Positions 1 through 12,287 of a DNA stretch of 56,899 nucleotides are shown piece after piece. Every line of letters begins with the position of its first letter. Position 1 is the stretch's first letter. The stretch is from Arachnopeziza araneosa (taxonomy: Eukaryota > Ascomycota > Leotiomycetes > Helotiales > Arachnopezizaceae). The DNA is taken from positions 1 to 56,899 of the forward strand of contig QYAI01000179.1 of the NCBI GenBank assembly GCA_003988855.1. The letters run 5' to 3'. Both the position numbers and the translations under genes were made by a program. The notes below the pieces were generated by a model that worked only from the letters and a program-made list of their open reading frames with translations, searched no databases and had not been told where the DNA came from.

Positions 1-1286
1 GGGGTTCCAGGGTGCATGACATTTTTCCGTCATTTCGCTAGCGGGAGCACGTGCGTAGGACTCTCTATAAAGGAGGTTCTACAGAGCATCTACATGAGAA
101 AGGAAGTTGAGGGAATGAGAGAGAGGATAGTTAGTTAGCTTTTTTCATGCGATTGATTTTACGAATGCATTCAGTTTGGGTACAGATAGAGCATTGATCA
201 TACGGATTTCATTGATATTCTCTTCTTACTGATACATTGATTTATCTACTTGTTTCTTGTTTGTTGTATACACTAGTTTTTGGATTCATTGCGCGCATAC
301 GTTGTTCTTGTTTTAAGTTCTTTGCTCTGGTTGTTCTTCTGAAATATACATATCGAGAGCTAGCTAAGGGCTAACGAGATTCTTATTTTATTGGCTGCTC
401 CTCTGCCCCTCGTACACTAGCTACCTATTCTAGGGTGATGGTACTATTTGGAATCATCACAAACTATTAGCCCTGTAGCTAACTTTGCGCTTTCGTGATA
501 TTACATGTACGCAAACCTACAAATCACAAACCGAACGAGTTTTATTTGGAAGAAAAATATCATCTAAACCAAATCCACACCAAGGAATTGACTTCTGAAG
601 TGGAAAATAAATAATTCTAATATAATTATATGAGGGTTTTATTTTTTTATTTTTATTTTAAAAACGGGTTCGGTTCTTTTTCTAATTGGTCCCGAACCTC
701 TCGAGAATCTCCATAGAAGATGTAAGGACGAGGTAGGACAAGAACAGAAGAGCGCTGAAAAAATAAAAATAAAAAGAGAAGTGCTGATTCCATTATCATG
801 CCAGATATTCGCTCTCAGCGGTACTTGCTTGATAACTCTCGCTCTCCTCGAAGGACATGCCAATCTAGATCTCTCACAGCTTTGTAGATACCTAGTGAGT
901 CCCATTTATAAGTGGGACATAAGTATAAATCGTGAAAAATGAGAAGGAAAGGAAGAGTGTTGTCGGTTGGTGAAAGAGAGAGGTTTAATCGTTAAATTAA
1001 AAATATTTAGTCATTCATAGTATTACTCCAGTGGACTATATCCACATCCTATTTATATCCCATCCAATCATTTCAGATTTCATTTCCATTTTGAGCGCCG
1101 AAGTTCCATATAATTCCCTATCATAACATCTGACATTGTCCCCCGTGATCTATTTGGTGGCGAAGCTGTCGACGTGACACTATTTTATTTCACGGAGTCG
1201 ACTCGACGCGGCCTGGTTCTTCGGGGTAGCCAGAATCTACTTAGTGATGCCTTCCGATAGTGTATCATTCTCCGCCCTATCAAGGC
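1..1286. other. Gene-free stretch
   Basis: No coding region can be supported here. The part from 600 to 780 is very A/T rich, with runs of T on the plus strand around 640-660. The part next to 1286 is presumably the 3' flank of the Zn2Cys6 regulator on the minus strand. Confidence 0.6.
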
Positions 1287-4200
1287 TCAACCATTGTTTC
1301 TCCCCATCCCATTTCCACTTATATTAGCATGAGCGCCCTCCCCTCCATTATCAAAGTAGCTTAGCATATCTTGTGGTAGATACTCCAACCAAGGCATCAT
1401 ATCTCCACCAAGAGTGCTCATATCGATCTCCTGACTCTCCATCATCATATCGCCTACAACGCCAGCCGCACCCATGGCGAAGCTTCCATTGTTATTAAAC
1501 TCAAAACTTTGATTGGGGTCGAAGGAAGGCGTGGGGTGTGCGGTAAAAGGTGAGTGTTGTAATCCCAGGAGCATTTCGGCATCGGTAGCGGTTGTTTCGG
1601 ACGAGTATTTTGGTGGGGGTGGCATGTGTCTTTGTGGTTGTGGAGGGGGGTGAGGACTTTGTGAGAATGAGTTATAGCGGGAAGGATAAGATGAGGTTGA
1701 GGTTGAAGTCGAGGCAGAGGTAGATTCTGGAAGGCTGCTGCGAATAGGGTCGTATATCATATTTCCTGCGGCGGGTTGGGGAGGTGGGGGAGGTGGGGGT
1801 GGAGGCGGAGCTGCTATGCCGTCTCCATTCATGTTTTGATACATGAATGTTAAGTTTGAGCTTGGTGAATTGGTGGTTCCAGTCAAGGACCAACCAATGG
1901 GTTGGGAGGGATCCATAGCTGGTGAACCAGGTTGGTTCTCCATTCGTGGCGACTTAAATTCTCCAAAACGGCCAGGTTTGGGTGATGTTAATGGTACCTT
2001 TCCTCTCCAACGAGGTATCATATCACTCCTGACCTTTGTACTCTCGTATTCCTGTTCCGTGTAACTTGAACATATCAGTTATAGCTAACATGAAATGGAT
2101 AGAATACTTACGTTTCCGGATCCCAAATCCCTTTGGCTTTCTGATCTAGCGCCACTAAAATATATCTCGTGCCTGCCCAATACGTCTCCAGTTGTTGCAA
2201 GGCCTTATAACATCTTTGATAGTTTTGATTTGCTGCTGCAGCCAAGAGACTATGTTTTTGTTTCTGCTCGTGGAGTCTAAGGTTAGCCTTTGACTCCTCG
2301 TTGTTGTCCGACCGAGGAGGACTAACATCTCGAGAGGCAGGTTGTGAGGACGTATGCGCGGCAGACTCCATCAAGAACGCACAAGCTGCTATGTACATTG
2401 GCTGACTCGTGAAAGGGTTGCCAATGAAGCTACGAGGGTCGATAAGTTCGGCGAATGCCAGAATGTCAGCGATGGTTTTGGCTGAAGACATGCTAAGTTC
2501 GCGGCTGTTAGGAAGGAGTTGAAGGACATGACCTTCAAGTGAATGCATCAACGTTGGCTGATGTAATAACATGATCAAAGTGTGAAACCAGAAATGGACC
2601 TTTGAAACGTCAGCAAATCGCATACTGAGACATCTGCACTTACAAGTATGAAGTTCGTGCCATCCCCAGACTTTACGTAGTGCTGAAAATTAGCAGCATT
2701 AAAAGTCAATCTCTGGTCCAGCTTCTGATACAGCTGGGTTAGATCCTTCTCCATTCCAGATAAACCTTCAATTTTCTTTCTTGTAGAGTCTTGGATATTG
2801 TTGATATTATTCAGTAGATCAGACACCCGTCCGTATAGATGTATGATTTGGATCAGAGCAGGAAAAGGGTTTGGCCACCCACTCTCACTGTTGGCGATAA
2901 TCTCCGGAAAAGACAACTCAAAGTCTTCATATCTCAATGTTACTGGTCTCCCTGTCCCGGAGGAGATGACTCTATCGAGCATAAATACCGCCCATAGAGT
3001 ATCAATACGTTCCTGTTCAATAGCTCTTTTCTCTTGCGCGCTAATTGAGGGAGGTGGGTCTAAGTTGGTGGAGTCGTCACTGGATCTGTGATACCCAGGA
3101 TCTTTTTGTCCTTGATGTTTTACCCCATCCAGTTTCTGCAGTCCAAGATCAACAGCCATGCGTATAGCGCAACCAAGATACATCCATAAAGCACTATCTT
3201 GATTGGCCCCGAAGCCTTCGTATGCGAGTAACAGACATGCTTGCACTGCCGCGACCGTCGGGCAAGGAAACGTATCAACCACGGCGGCTTTCGCACGTTG
3301 CGCAAAAACATGGCCATAATCTGACTTTGGATATGAGCTGTCGTGTGCGTTTACCAATAGTGGGTGATCCGAAAACCTAGCAGAAAGGCTGCAGACAGCG
3401 TCGACTAGAATAGGTTCCACAGACTTTTCTTCCACTCTTTGCAAGAATGATTTGGGTCTCAAAAAAGGATAATTCGAACCCAGGTGCGCAAAGAAGGTTT
3501 CGACAAGATGAATGATTAGTCCATGAACAGGAAGATGATCGTTTTGGTCATATATTGGCGTCTCTACACTTGCTCTTGTTTCAGCCCCTGTAGTGGACGC
3601 GGTGTATGCTGACCCGTAGGAATTTGATCTTGGAGACATTGATATTGCAGAGGCGGCACCTGTACTTCTTCTATGCTCCCTTACCGAGACGACCATCTGT
3701 TTGAAACCGGGGACAATTGCTGTGGGACCGAAGTAACGGAAGTATGGCACTCGATGACTATCGGTATGAATGGATGGTGACCGTTGTGCAATTGGACTTG
3801 ACGCGTCCTCAGAGAATATAGCGCGTTCTCTATATTCCTCAAAATTGCTTCCCCTCCGCTTCAGCTCGTCCCTAGCTCCTGGTCCGTTGTCTAGGTACTT
3901 GGAAGATGCCGAGTCCCTCGAGTCCCTCGAGTCCTGCCGTCTGGGTTCTATTCGTCCCTTTGAATATTTTCTCTCGTTTTGCGGATTGTATTTGCTCCCG
4001 TCGGCATCTTCTCTTGTGTCTACCTCCATCTCGTTGTGGTCCCTCTTCCCGTCCCTCCTCTCTTTCTTCACCACACCACCAGCACCCTCATTCTCCTCGG
4101 CATATCCCATGCAGTCGTGTCCATTCTCAGTGCACGTTGAACACAACGGGCGTTTGCCATCACATCTCGTTTTTCGCTTCCTGCAGGTCCGACACCTATA

Positions 4201-4424
4201 TCGCGGCCTATTAGCTTTTGTGCGCTATTTCATGCATGACAGCGCAGAATGAATGCATCTGCTCGAAAGTGGAAGGAAGGTGAGGTTGAAGATAATGGAG
4301 ACGAGACGCACGCGGCATTGATCCTCCTCCTCTTCGGCGGTGGCTGCCCTTCATTGTTCACGAACCGAATCTGCTTTGGTGTGGGTAGCTGCACCTGGGG
4401 AGAAGCTGCTGCAGTTGAGCTCAT
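1287..4424 (-). CDS. Zn2Cys6 transcription factor with fungal-specific TF domain (4 exons, 976 aa)
   Basis: A nuclear DNA-binding regulator; its target genes are unknown. Exons read 4424-4312, 4195-2644, 2599-2112 and 2064-1287. The first intron (GTGCGT...ATATAG) falls inside the zinc cluster. Removing it gives a basic KRRRINAAC lead followed by C-x2-C-x6-C-x6-C-x2-C-x6-C (CRTC...CDGKRPLC...CSTC...C) at about residues 37-64. The middle carries the usual fungal regulatory domain, including a WAVFMLDRVISSGTGRPV block near the typical end of that domain. The C-terminus is low-complexity, rich in Pro, Ser and Asn, with a run of ten prolines, and ends in an acidic, hydrophobic stretch around MPWLEYLPQDMLSYF that looks like an activation region. 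The start is an ATG at 4424 that leads directly into the basic region. The domain order fits the xylanolytic-activator-like class, but I cannot name an orthologue. The family call is firm and the exons are fairly sure, although the 44-bp second intron is unusually short. Confidence 0.9.
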
Positions 4425-5193
4425 TTCTGCCCGGATCTTCTCGTTGTGGTGTTATCGCGCGCGCATTCTAGTCATTTTGGTTTCGCATCTAGAAACACGT
4501 CCTCATATCGTTGTGCTGAGCAGAGAGAGCGTTATCAGATCCAAGATACGGAGCTGTGGGATGATGTTGGAGTGTGGAGACGTTAAAATGCGGAGGAGGG
4601 AGGGATGTGGATGTGGATGTGGAACTTCTGGGACGGCGCGCTAGTTCCCCTTCCCGCCCGACCAAGTACCCCGGATTTTGGTACTCTGCTTTTCCCAGGA
4701 GCGATAAGATACAAACGCCTTGATATGCACCCCAGAAGGCCTAGATTTGGAATCTCTTCACTTTCTTATCTCTTGATTCGCTTCCCATAAACATTGACAT
4801 ATTACAGGCGTGGGCCGGACTCCCGGCGTGGATTCCATTTCATGTACCTGGATGAATGAGGGTGGCCACTTGCGTTGACCGCTCGCGTTTCAGATACACT
4901 GAAAATTAGCAGTGAAGTAGGTGGAGTGACACCACCAAGTCAGATGTTTGGTTATTATGAGAAAATTATAACTCCATCTCTCTATCACTCTATCTTCCCG
5001 TACGGGTTGGACTACGTGGTGATATCTAGACCCACGATAAGACCTGACCAGGGAACAAAGTATACAAGTCTATCCAAGCAGGGCATTCTAGGAACCAAGA
5101 CACCCTTCCCTGAGTCGTCTGTTGATTAAGACTTATAAATGTCCGCGTCACTGATGTCTGGTTAGCTGAGATATCTCATCACCCCACGCGGAC
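4425..5193. other. Intergenic: promoter side of the regulator, 3' flank of the amylase
   Basis: Upstream of the regulator's ATG at 4424 and downstream of the amylase stop. A short GATGTG repeat (GGATGTGGATGTGGA) lies near 4602-4620. No other gene is seen. Confidence 0.5.
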
Positions 5194-6934
5194 TTACAAT
5201 TTTCCAAACTTGTCTCTGCCTTCAGCATCCTTATTGACCCACACACTCAGACTCACACCAGGACAAGTGAACATCCCATACCCATCTTGTCCAATTTCAA
5301 CCTCGCCTTCACCCCATCCCAAAACGTCGGTCCATTTCTCCCCAGCGTGCATCTCACCAACATGCATTCTTTTCTCTCCTGGGCCGGCATTGCTCATCAC
5401 CACTGCACAACCCCATCTTCGGTCCCAGCTCCCGTAACGAACCCAACCAAGGCAAGTTGGATAGTCAAAATAGTCTTGTTGTTCGCCATAAGAGTAGAGT
5501 TTGCGAGCGAGGGTAAGACTAGGAAGTGCCCCGCCACAGGATGGAGGGAATGGATGATCACCTTTGATTCCATAGAGATCACCATAGAAAATGCAAGGGT
5601 ACCCCGTGTTGCGAAGAAGGATGAGAGCGTAGGCAAGTGGTTTGAAGAAGGGTTCGATTGGAGCTTCAAGCGCTTGGTAAGGTTGGGTATCGTGATTCAT
5701 TACAAGAGTCTGTCCATTGTTAGTTTCGCTGCCTCCAATCTAACAGGGTTCTCTTACGACAGCATTGACAGGTTCAATCTGAACCAAAGTGTTTTCAAAG
5801 ATCTTCCTCAGATCGTAATCTTCAGTCTTGCTAGCCTGGCTGAAGTTATACACTAGAGGGGCGTCAAAAAGCGAGAATTTCTTTCCCATTCGTTCAAGGT
5901 ATCTTGACATGTCGTCTAGACTGTCTTTCCAGAATTCGCCGACAAAGAACCATCCTTCGCCATAAAGCTCATCGGCTTGAACGATAAATTTACGAAGAAA
6001 ATCTTCGCTAAAGTGCTTCACAGCATCAAAACGAATTCCCTTCAGCGCAATCTCCTTACTTAACCAGGCTCCCCAGTTAAGGACATCTTTTTCGACTTCG
6101 GGATGAGCATAGTCAAGATCTGCGAACATAAGGTAATCATAATTGCCCTTTTCACTGTCAACATCTCCAGATTTTGCCCATCCTTTCGTTTTGTCCCCGA
6201 GAATCTTGTAGATGGCAGTTTTGTTGTTATTAGCATTATAATCTGTGCCGGAGAAATGGTACCAATCTAATTTCCAGTCACCAAGGTTAGTTTTTCTGCA
6301 TACTTTCAAGGCAGGGATGAAGCATCAGGAGCAGTGTTTTGAGAAGGTGGCACGTACGGTACTTCTGGGATGAATATTGGTCGCCTCTTCCCGGAAAGTC
6401 GAAGCCCAGCCATGCATCAATTTCATACGGGTCGCTTGTTGTTTTGTTACGATCATTAGAGTCTACTTCTTGGGCTTCACATTTCTCCTTGTGATCTGCC
6501 GCAGCCTTGTGATTGAGCACTGAAAAGTAAGCACAGGGTAAATATTCTTTGTTGGGGTCTGTACCTGCATCCCAATAAATCCCAACTCCGACTTCGTTAG
6601 CCTTGTTCACCAAAGCCAGTAATTCCTCCTTATTCCCCCATTTTGTGCCCTTCCCACCCTTCTGTTCAAATTCCCCGAGGTCGTAGAGATCGTAAATATC
6701 GTAGCCATTGCCCGATTGCGAGGAAGCTTTACATCCGGGAGGGATCCAGATATTATCAATCCCAGCAGCTTTAAGCTGTGGCACTTGTTGTTCGAGGCGG
6801 ATCCAATGCTTATGGTCATCTGGGACATACCATTCGAAGGCTTGCATCATGGTCATATTCTCGGCGGTTGGCTTTTGATCTACCGGAATTTTTTAGCGGA
6901 GATGGAGAAAGATTTGGAAATACATACCTGCCAT
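5194..6934 (-). CDS. Intracellular alpha-amylase, GH13 (GH13_5-like; 4 exons, 517 aa)
   Basis: Hydrolyses alpha-1,4-glucan. There is no signal peptide, so it most likely acts in the cytosol on glycogen-type or cell-wall alpha-glucan substrates, as known for the bacterial-type fungal amylases of this subfamily. Exons are 6934-6928 (only 7 nt: Met, Ala and one base), 6879-6358, 6266-5758 and 5709-5194. Spliced, the protein starts MADQKPTAENMTMMQAFEWY. Catalytic residues are visible: nucleophile Asp257 in GIRFDAVKH, acid/base Glu287 in FFVGEFW, and the transition-state Asp353 in MNHDTQP. All four introns' phases agree and the frame is open throughout, so the gene looks functional. The 7-nt first exon places the start, because the conserved KPTAENMTMMQAFEW block needs it. 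The length of about 500 residues is normal for the subfamily. Confidence 0.93.
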
Positions 6935-8159
6935 TTTAGCTGCTGGAATTTGGCTGAAAATCGGTTACGGCAGAGAAAGAATCAATGGAAGAAGATAGCG
7001 TGAGAGACGAATAAGTATACAAGAGGAAAGACGATAAGATATACAAACGTTCTCACACCAAGTCTTCTTGGTCTTTCAGCTAAAGTCCAGCCCCTCCAAG
7101 AATTTCGCCAATCCCCCACCAAGGAATCTGCACGTCTTCCAACTCTGGTGGATGCGATAAGCTCAACATCCTTGACTGTGACGTCAATGAAAACCCGGCA
7201 AGTCCACCATGGTTGAGATTGTTTGACAAGACAGACGGAGGGAGCATTGATCAATTCAAGGAAAGCAGACCCGTGGGTGTGTTTGATATCAATTGCAGAT
7301 GCTAGATCGCTCGATGGTTGCACCGCAGGAAGAGGCTGCCATGAGGATCTGATGCAGCTAAACCAGATTGCCACTGTCAACTCCAATAAAAGGCAGCAAG
7401 GAAAGGTTGAAATGCTTGCGAGGATGACCAGTAACAAACAATAAACAGAAGAAATATAATCCGAGATTGCGCACTCATCGGAACAACTGATGTCGCCTAG
7501 GTTGGCCAGAGCCTTGAACAGCTGATTCTTCTGGCTGTGCTCGGGGTCCAGTGAGTGGGTAATCTCCACCAGCATGGACTGGCGGAGTGGATGGGACGGT
7601 GGAGGACGACGTCGGCCATAAATCCAGTGATATAGCTGGGATGGCACAAACCGGTTTGCGGAGGAAATTTCAATGGATTGAGATGGAACCAGAGGTCTTC
7701 GAATTCAGAGGGATAATTTCTCTTTCCTTACAATCAATCAGTTTATTATTGTTTGAGGTGTTCCGTCGGCGTTACCAGCACGAAGATTGGATTGGACAGC
7801 CTCTATCAATTGGTATGTGACGTACCGCATTCCGTCGCCGTGCCAACCTTCAACAACAGTTTCCTCTCAAGTCCACTAGTACAACAGACACTCCCATGCA
7901 TCACGAATTAACGAGTACTGTACACCATATTCCTCCAAAACACCCGCAATTTCGTGTCATATATCACTAAACCTCGACAATCCCAGCAGGTAGCGTACGG
8001 GTTGCTGCATGAACCCGGACATCGAGTATTTACCGGCACTCCAAACAAACGGACGCTCTCGTTTGTGTTTTCGAAATGCGCAAGCAAACTCCCCCAAAAG
8101 ATTTCGAAATTCACGTTGATCCTTCATGCTTATCTGAAATTTCGGTCAAAGAGAACAAC
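6935..8159. promoter_or_regulatory. Divergent intergenic region between amylase (-) and acidic membrane protein (+)
   Basis: About 1.2 kb lies between two divergently transcribed genes and must hold both promoters. The open frame on the minus strand (6982-7647) begins with GTG, has no recognisable domain and no splice support, so it is not called a gene. Confidence 0.5.
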
Positions 8160-10940
8160 ATGTCTACCGAACAAGTAACGAGCAGCCACCACGATTCCGA
8201 GAAGGGCGCAGAAAATTCGACTGATCAGAAAGTGGAGCCGGAGAAGCCTGGGCAAAATGACGAGCAGGAAAATAACACACCCGAACATGACACAGAAGAT
8301 GATGAGGAGAGGCGTCGGCGGGAGCGGCAGGAGAGAATTGAAGCTGAAATCATGGCGGCGGCCAGGAAGGTAGTCGCTAGCATTGAGAATGATGAATTCG
8401 GAGATCAGAATGATTCAGTCTTGAGCACACAGACTGACGAGAGCTACGAGCCGGAGGAACCTCATATCGCATATAACGGGCAAAATGGATCAGAATTGAC
8501 TTGCGGGGACGCAACGGAAGCAAGTTTTGAGTCTGATCACGACCATGAACAAGAAGAAGGAGCTGGAGATTCAAGTTCGCAACACGACGGAGACATTGAT
8601 GATGTGTTTAGTCAGTCAGACCAGAGCAAACGCAGTTCTCTGAACTCTGTCCACGACTTGCACTCTGGAGGTGACTCGAACGAGAAGCTTCTCACATCTC
8701 CTGCCGTTGGAGAAGAAGCAGCTTCCTTTCACGACAGTGAACATGAAACGATTTCACGAATTCCCAGTGGAGCTTCTTACATCCATACGCCAGCAGATTC
8801 GACACCACGAACCCCTAGCAAGAAGCAGTCGCGACTGCCGTTTCGAACACCCTCATCTGTCCGAGCAATGCAGATGTCTTCCCCAACAGCTTCGATCTTC
8901 TCCTCTCCTCGTTCGGTCAAACGAAACATGCCTACAGTCTCAAGGCTGGGAACCCCAAATTCCCTATATTCTCCTTCAAAACGAACGCCAACGCGTCTTA
9001 AACCGAAGAAGGAAAATCCTCTCGTACTCCTACACGTCACAATGCTACCCCTTCGATGGGCATATTCTCATATTATATCATCAATCGAAGTTCCGGAGTC
9101 TCTACATAATGTAAAAGAAAGCTGGAGATTTCTACAAGAAAAGATGGGAGATACAGTGTTAGAACGAGGTGTCTTACTTCCACATCCTCAGGATTCCTAC
9201 GATGTTCTTGAAGAGCGTCTCCTCGAGACCTTAGAACTACCTGTACGACCTAAAGCTATAATTCTTAGGTGTGGTCATTACATGGGATTTGGGGATTCAG
9301 ATGATCAAAGCTCGGACGACGAAGGAGCCGACATACTTGCACCATTAAGACGGCCCGACGGGTCGCTTGAAGATCGTAAATGGTGCGATATTTGTGGTCG
9401 GGATGTCAGACTCGAAGAAGTAGGAGACATTGAGAGGGGTGAGAAGAGATTCAGGATAAAAGTGTATGCTTCAAATGGATTGATGAAAGCCGGAGCTTGG
9501 GATGCCTGTTGGAAGGAAATGGAGAGAGTTGATGTGGAGATTGAGCCATATGTCGACCCAGTTTTACAGCCAGAGTTTGAACGGCTTTTACTCTCCCCAC
9601 AGAGCACTCAAATTGCCCAGCAGGATTTTCAGCAATACGAAGAAGACGATGATGGATTTGAGGATGAAGAAGTGGCCGTGGAGCATATTCACGACCATGA
9701 GCATGAAAAGAGCGAAGAGGAAAGGAAATTAGAAGAAGAGATCAGGCAACATGTTGAGAAAGAGGAGGAGCGAAAACGAGCTGAGGAAGATGACTTGAGG
9801 CGGCGAAGGGAAGAGGAGGAGTCTTTAAGGCGAAAGATGTTAGATGACGAGCGGATGCGAGAGATATATGGATCTCCTACACCAGAACTTCGCCGACGAT
9901 CACCAGAGCCACGAAGTGTGTCAAGGGCAAGCATTAATGAAGAGTCTCTGTCTGAGCTGTTGGTTGCTGCTTTCAAAGTTGTCATGCAGGATACTCGAAA
10001 CGTCATGATTGGCGTCCTGGGTGTATTGGTCCTCTTACTCGTCCTGGTGCCGAGAGGAGGCTCTCACACCCCCGCACCTCCAGCTGTTTTAATGGAGACG
10101 AAAACGCCTCCCCAAATCATGACAGCGGCCATTGAGGCACCGTTACAACCACATATCACCACAACCGTTATCCATGAGCGGACTATAACTGAAAAAGTTT
10201 CAGTCCCTACAACTGTGGAGATTGTAGTTGAGAGTGTTTCGACTGAATACTTGTCTGTTACTCAGCTACCCAAGGTCGAAACTGAGTTGGAGCAATCATT
10301 TGAGCCAACGACCTCTACCACCCAAGTAGTTTCGACTCAGCTTCCAGTAGTCGAAATTAGGGATGAGCAATCATTTGATGAAAGCACTTCCACCACCCAA
10401 CCAATTTCAACTGAAATACCAAGGGTCGAAATTGCGGCTGGACAATTATTCGACGAACCAACATCTTTTAGTACTCCGTCAAACCTGTTGCTAGGAGAAG
10501 AATCCTTGCCAAGTATAGAGTCCCACCACTTAGTTCAGAGATCTTCAATGTCAGCCGAAGAACCCGAAACAACGTCCGTAACGATTGAAGTTAATCCTGT
10601 TGCCTCGCCATCAGACTCTCCTGAAGCAGAAGCAACATCAACAATGCTAGCTGAAGATCCGTGCAGTACTTCTGCATTCATCGCTTCCGAACCTGAAGCA
10701 ACANCGTCAACGCCGGTTGGCGATCCATGCAGTACTTCTGCATCCATCGCTTCCGAACCTGAAGCAACACCGTCAACGCCGGTTGGCGATCCATGCAGTA
10801 CTTCTGCATCCATCGCTTCCGAACTATCCATCGCTTCCGAACTTGAAGTAACATCGTCAACGCCAGCTAAAGATCCTTGCAGTACTTCTACGTCAATCAC
10901 TCCTGAGCCCTCTGCTCAAATCATTCACAACGAGCTCTAA
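8160..10940 (+). CDS. Acidic single-pass membrane protein, conserved fungal unknown (926 aa)
   Basis: I recognise only a conserved fungal protein that is often labelled pathway-specific nitrogen regulator in databases; that label is recalled, not derived here. Order of parts: an acidic Glu/Asp/Gln-rich N-terminus (1-200); a Ser/Pro-rich stretch with basic patches (210-305); a folded core at about 310-480 starting LVLLHVTMLPLRWAYSHI and containing a WCDICGRDV motif; a charged coiled-coil-like EEER-rich segment (520-600); one membrane helix at about 614-635 (MIGVLGVLVLLLVLVP); and a Ser/Thr/Pro-rich tail with repeats. No signal peptide is seen, so the tail side may face a lumen. The ATG at 8160 (AACATGTCT) has a good context. 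Another in-frame ATG lies 28 codons upstream at 8076. One base in the tail (10705) is N, in a codon within the repeats. Single uninterrupted exon. Confidence 0.8.
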   Translation: MSTEQVTSSHHDSEKGAENSTDQKVEPEKPGQNDEQENNTPEHDTEDDEERRRRERQERIEAEIMAAARKVVASIENDEFGDQNDSVLSTQTDESYEPEEPHIAYNGQNGSELTCGDATEASFESDHDHEQEEGAGDSSSQHDGDIDDVFSQSDQSKRSSLNSVHDLHSGGDSNEKLLTSPAVGEEAASFHDSEHETISRIPSGASYIHTPADSTPRTPSKKQSRLPFRTPSSVRAMQMSSPTASIFSSPRSVKRNMPTVSRLGTPNSLYSPSKRTPTRLKPKKENPLVLLHVTMLPLRWAYSHIISSIEVPESLHNVKESWRFLQEKMGDTVLERGVLLPHPQDSYDVLEERLLETLELPVRPKAIILRCGHYMGFGDSDDQSSDDEGADILAPLRRPDGSLEDRKWCDICGRDVRLEEVGDIERGEKRFRIKVYASNGLMKAGAWDACWKEMERVDVEIEPYVDPVLQPEFERLLLSPQSTQIAQQDFQQYEEDDDGFEDEEVAVEHIHDHEHEKSEEERKLEEEIRQHVEKEEERKRAEEDDLRRRREEEESLRRKMLDDERMREIYGSPTPELRRRSPEPRSVSRASINEESLSELLVAAFKVVMQDTRNVMIGVLGVLVLLLVLVPRGGSHTPAPPAVLMETKTPPQIMTAAIEAPLQPHITTTVIHERTITEKVSVPTTVEIVVESVSTEYLSVTQLPKVETELEQSFEPTTSTTQVVSTQLPVVEIRDEQSFDESTSTTQPISTEIPRVEIAAGQLFDEPTSFSTPSNLLLGEESLPSIESHHLVQRSSMSAEEPETTSVTIEVNPVASPSDSPEAEATSTMLAEDPCSTSAFIASEPEATXSTPVGDPCSTSASIASEPEATPSTPVGDPCSTSASIASELSIASELEVTSSTPAKDPCSTSTSITPEPSAQIIHNEL
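10267..10470 (+). repeat. Degenerate coding repeat in the tail of the acidic membrane protein
   Basis: Three imperfect units of about 26 codons, each with a TQLPxVE or TEIPRVE core followed by EQSF and an STTQ-like Thr block. They precede the sharper 66-bp repeats. Confidence 0.6.
10629..10910 (+). repeat. 66-bp (22-codon) tandem coding repeat, 4 units
   Basis: Units start at 10629, 10695, 10761 and 10845. The core is DPCSTSASIASEP flanked by EATxSTPVG. The third unit carries an extra 18 bp that duplicates its own end (SIASEL). Units 2 and 3 are almost identical at the DNA level, and the undetermined base at 10705 is in unit 2. Such near-identity suggests recent copy-number change. The Ser/Thr-rich content fits an O-glycosylated stalk. 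Confidence 0.9.
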
Positions 10941-12109
10941 ATAGCTAATTTACGCAACCCTAGTCACCACCTTCTACAAGAGGATTAATATATCATCAGA
11001 GTCAAGTGAAGGAACGCGATAATTTGAAGTTTGGATGAAGCATATTGAGCGAATCAGCCTTGTTTATGTTTTGTTTTGATTTGGGCGTCAATCTTTTTCA
11101 ACGATGTTGAGATAAAAGAGTTGATTGTATATAGATATTTGTAGTTAGCGCGCATGCTTTGTTATTAGTTGGGGTAGAATGTGGCACGACAATTTATGAT
11201 CTTCATGATGTTTTTCCACTTTCTCCTGCTTCATTCGTCGAACCAGAACGGATCGATTTTGTGAATGGCAAGTGCCAATGAAACCGTTCATTTTCTTCCC
11301 CTCCCTTTTCATTCCCAGCTTAACATACTTTAAATGTTCCCACCATACAGCTTCATTTAAGCCAAGGGAGATGCCTGCCTCAATCACCACGTTTCTTTGT
11401 TGAGTCCCAGTTTCACGCGATCATTATGAGTTTCACGAGATCATTACGCCTTTCACAGACTTTTGAGATGGTCAAGCAAATTTTCATATCGCCCTACACC
11501 GCTTGACCCGGCCAGACAGGCAGTTGTTTGATCCATTTTGCCTTGAAAATGACGTGGCGAGGCAAACACGTGCCCGCACGTGCAGCTCGTCTATCATTGG
11601 CCCTATCGCTTAAATGATGGTTTGTCCCAAGTTTGCGACCCATTATGACGCCCATCGGATCTTCCCATCCAATCCCACTACCCACCATAGTACTGATCTT
11701 ACGAGCTTTCATTCTGGAGAGCATATTGATATCATTCAATTAATTATTAGTTGAGCTACAGTCCTATGATCGAATCCTCTGGCGCCATCTCTTGCGAGTC
11801 CTAATATATCCCTCACCCAATTCACCCCAAATCAATATTCAAATAAGGCAGAATCAAGCAACTGCTGAGTAGATGATGAATCTATTCTTGCATTAGCGAC
11901 GGTATTAATCCCTGAAAAGGTTCAGATGACCAGCTTGAGGACACTTCAGAGCGGTGAGCAGCCAGGATCATGGAGGCGAAGCCGACATGATGCACTGTTT
12001 GCCACATATCGGCTGTTTATCATCGGACTCGTTCTTGAAAAGAACAGAAATAAATTGAAATTGAAGCTACCTTGTTGAATCCTCTACTCTCAGCCTTCCT
12101 GATTATCTA
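10941..12109. other. Gene-free stretch
   Basis: Downstream flank of the acidic membrane protein. Short open frames at 11145-11390 and 11494-11739 (-) have no splice or domain support. Two CACGTG-type or related GC-rich words occur around 11567-11583. Confidence 0.5.
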
Positions 12110-12287
12110 TTATTTCCCATTGTTCTGCGTGGCACGACTCAGTCAGAAGAAGTTGGTATGGAAGGCTTCTTGTGCCTCAAGCTGGGAAAGTACCTACCGG
12201 GTCGATCGGATTCGGTTTTGGTTTCGGTTTCTGAGGGCGCGCTTTGAGACCCTCTTCTGGTTGGACCATTACATTTTGTTGGGACAT
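12110..12287 (-). CDS. Small peptide gene A of a four-member family (34 aa, 2 exons)
   Basis: Function unknown. Exon 1 is 12287-12198 and exon 2 is 12124-12110, separated by a 73-bp intron (GTAGGT...CGCAG). The peptide ends KPKPKPNPIDP | NNGK then TAA, where the bar marks the intron. It aligns without gaps to three other loci in this window (B, C, D) in its last 16 residues, and the intron is at the same place and phase 0. The ATG is in good context (CACAATGTC). A likely 5' untranslated intron runs 12423-12343 (GTATGA...CTATAG). No signal peptide and no cysteine are present. The ORF is short, and without the other three copies it would not be called. This is the most diverged member (Pro for Val before the intron, Asn for Gln). 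Confidence 0.62.

Noticed and set aside
6982..7647. 221-codon frame on the minus strand upstream of the amylase
   Set aside because: Begins with GTG, has no recognisable domain and lies in a divergent promoter region.
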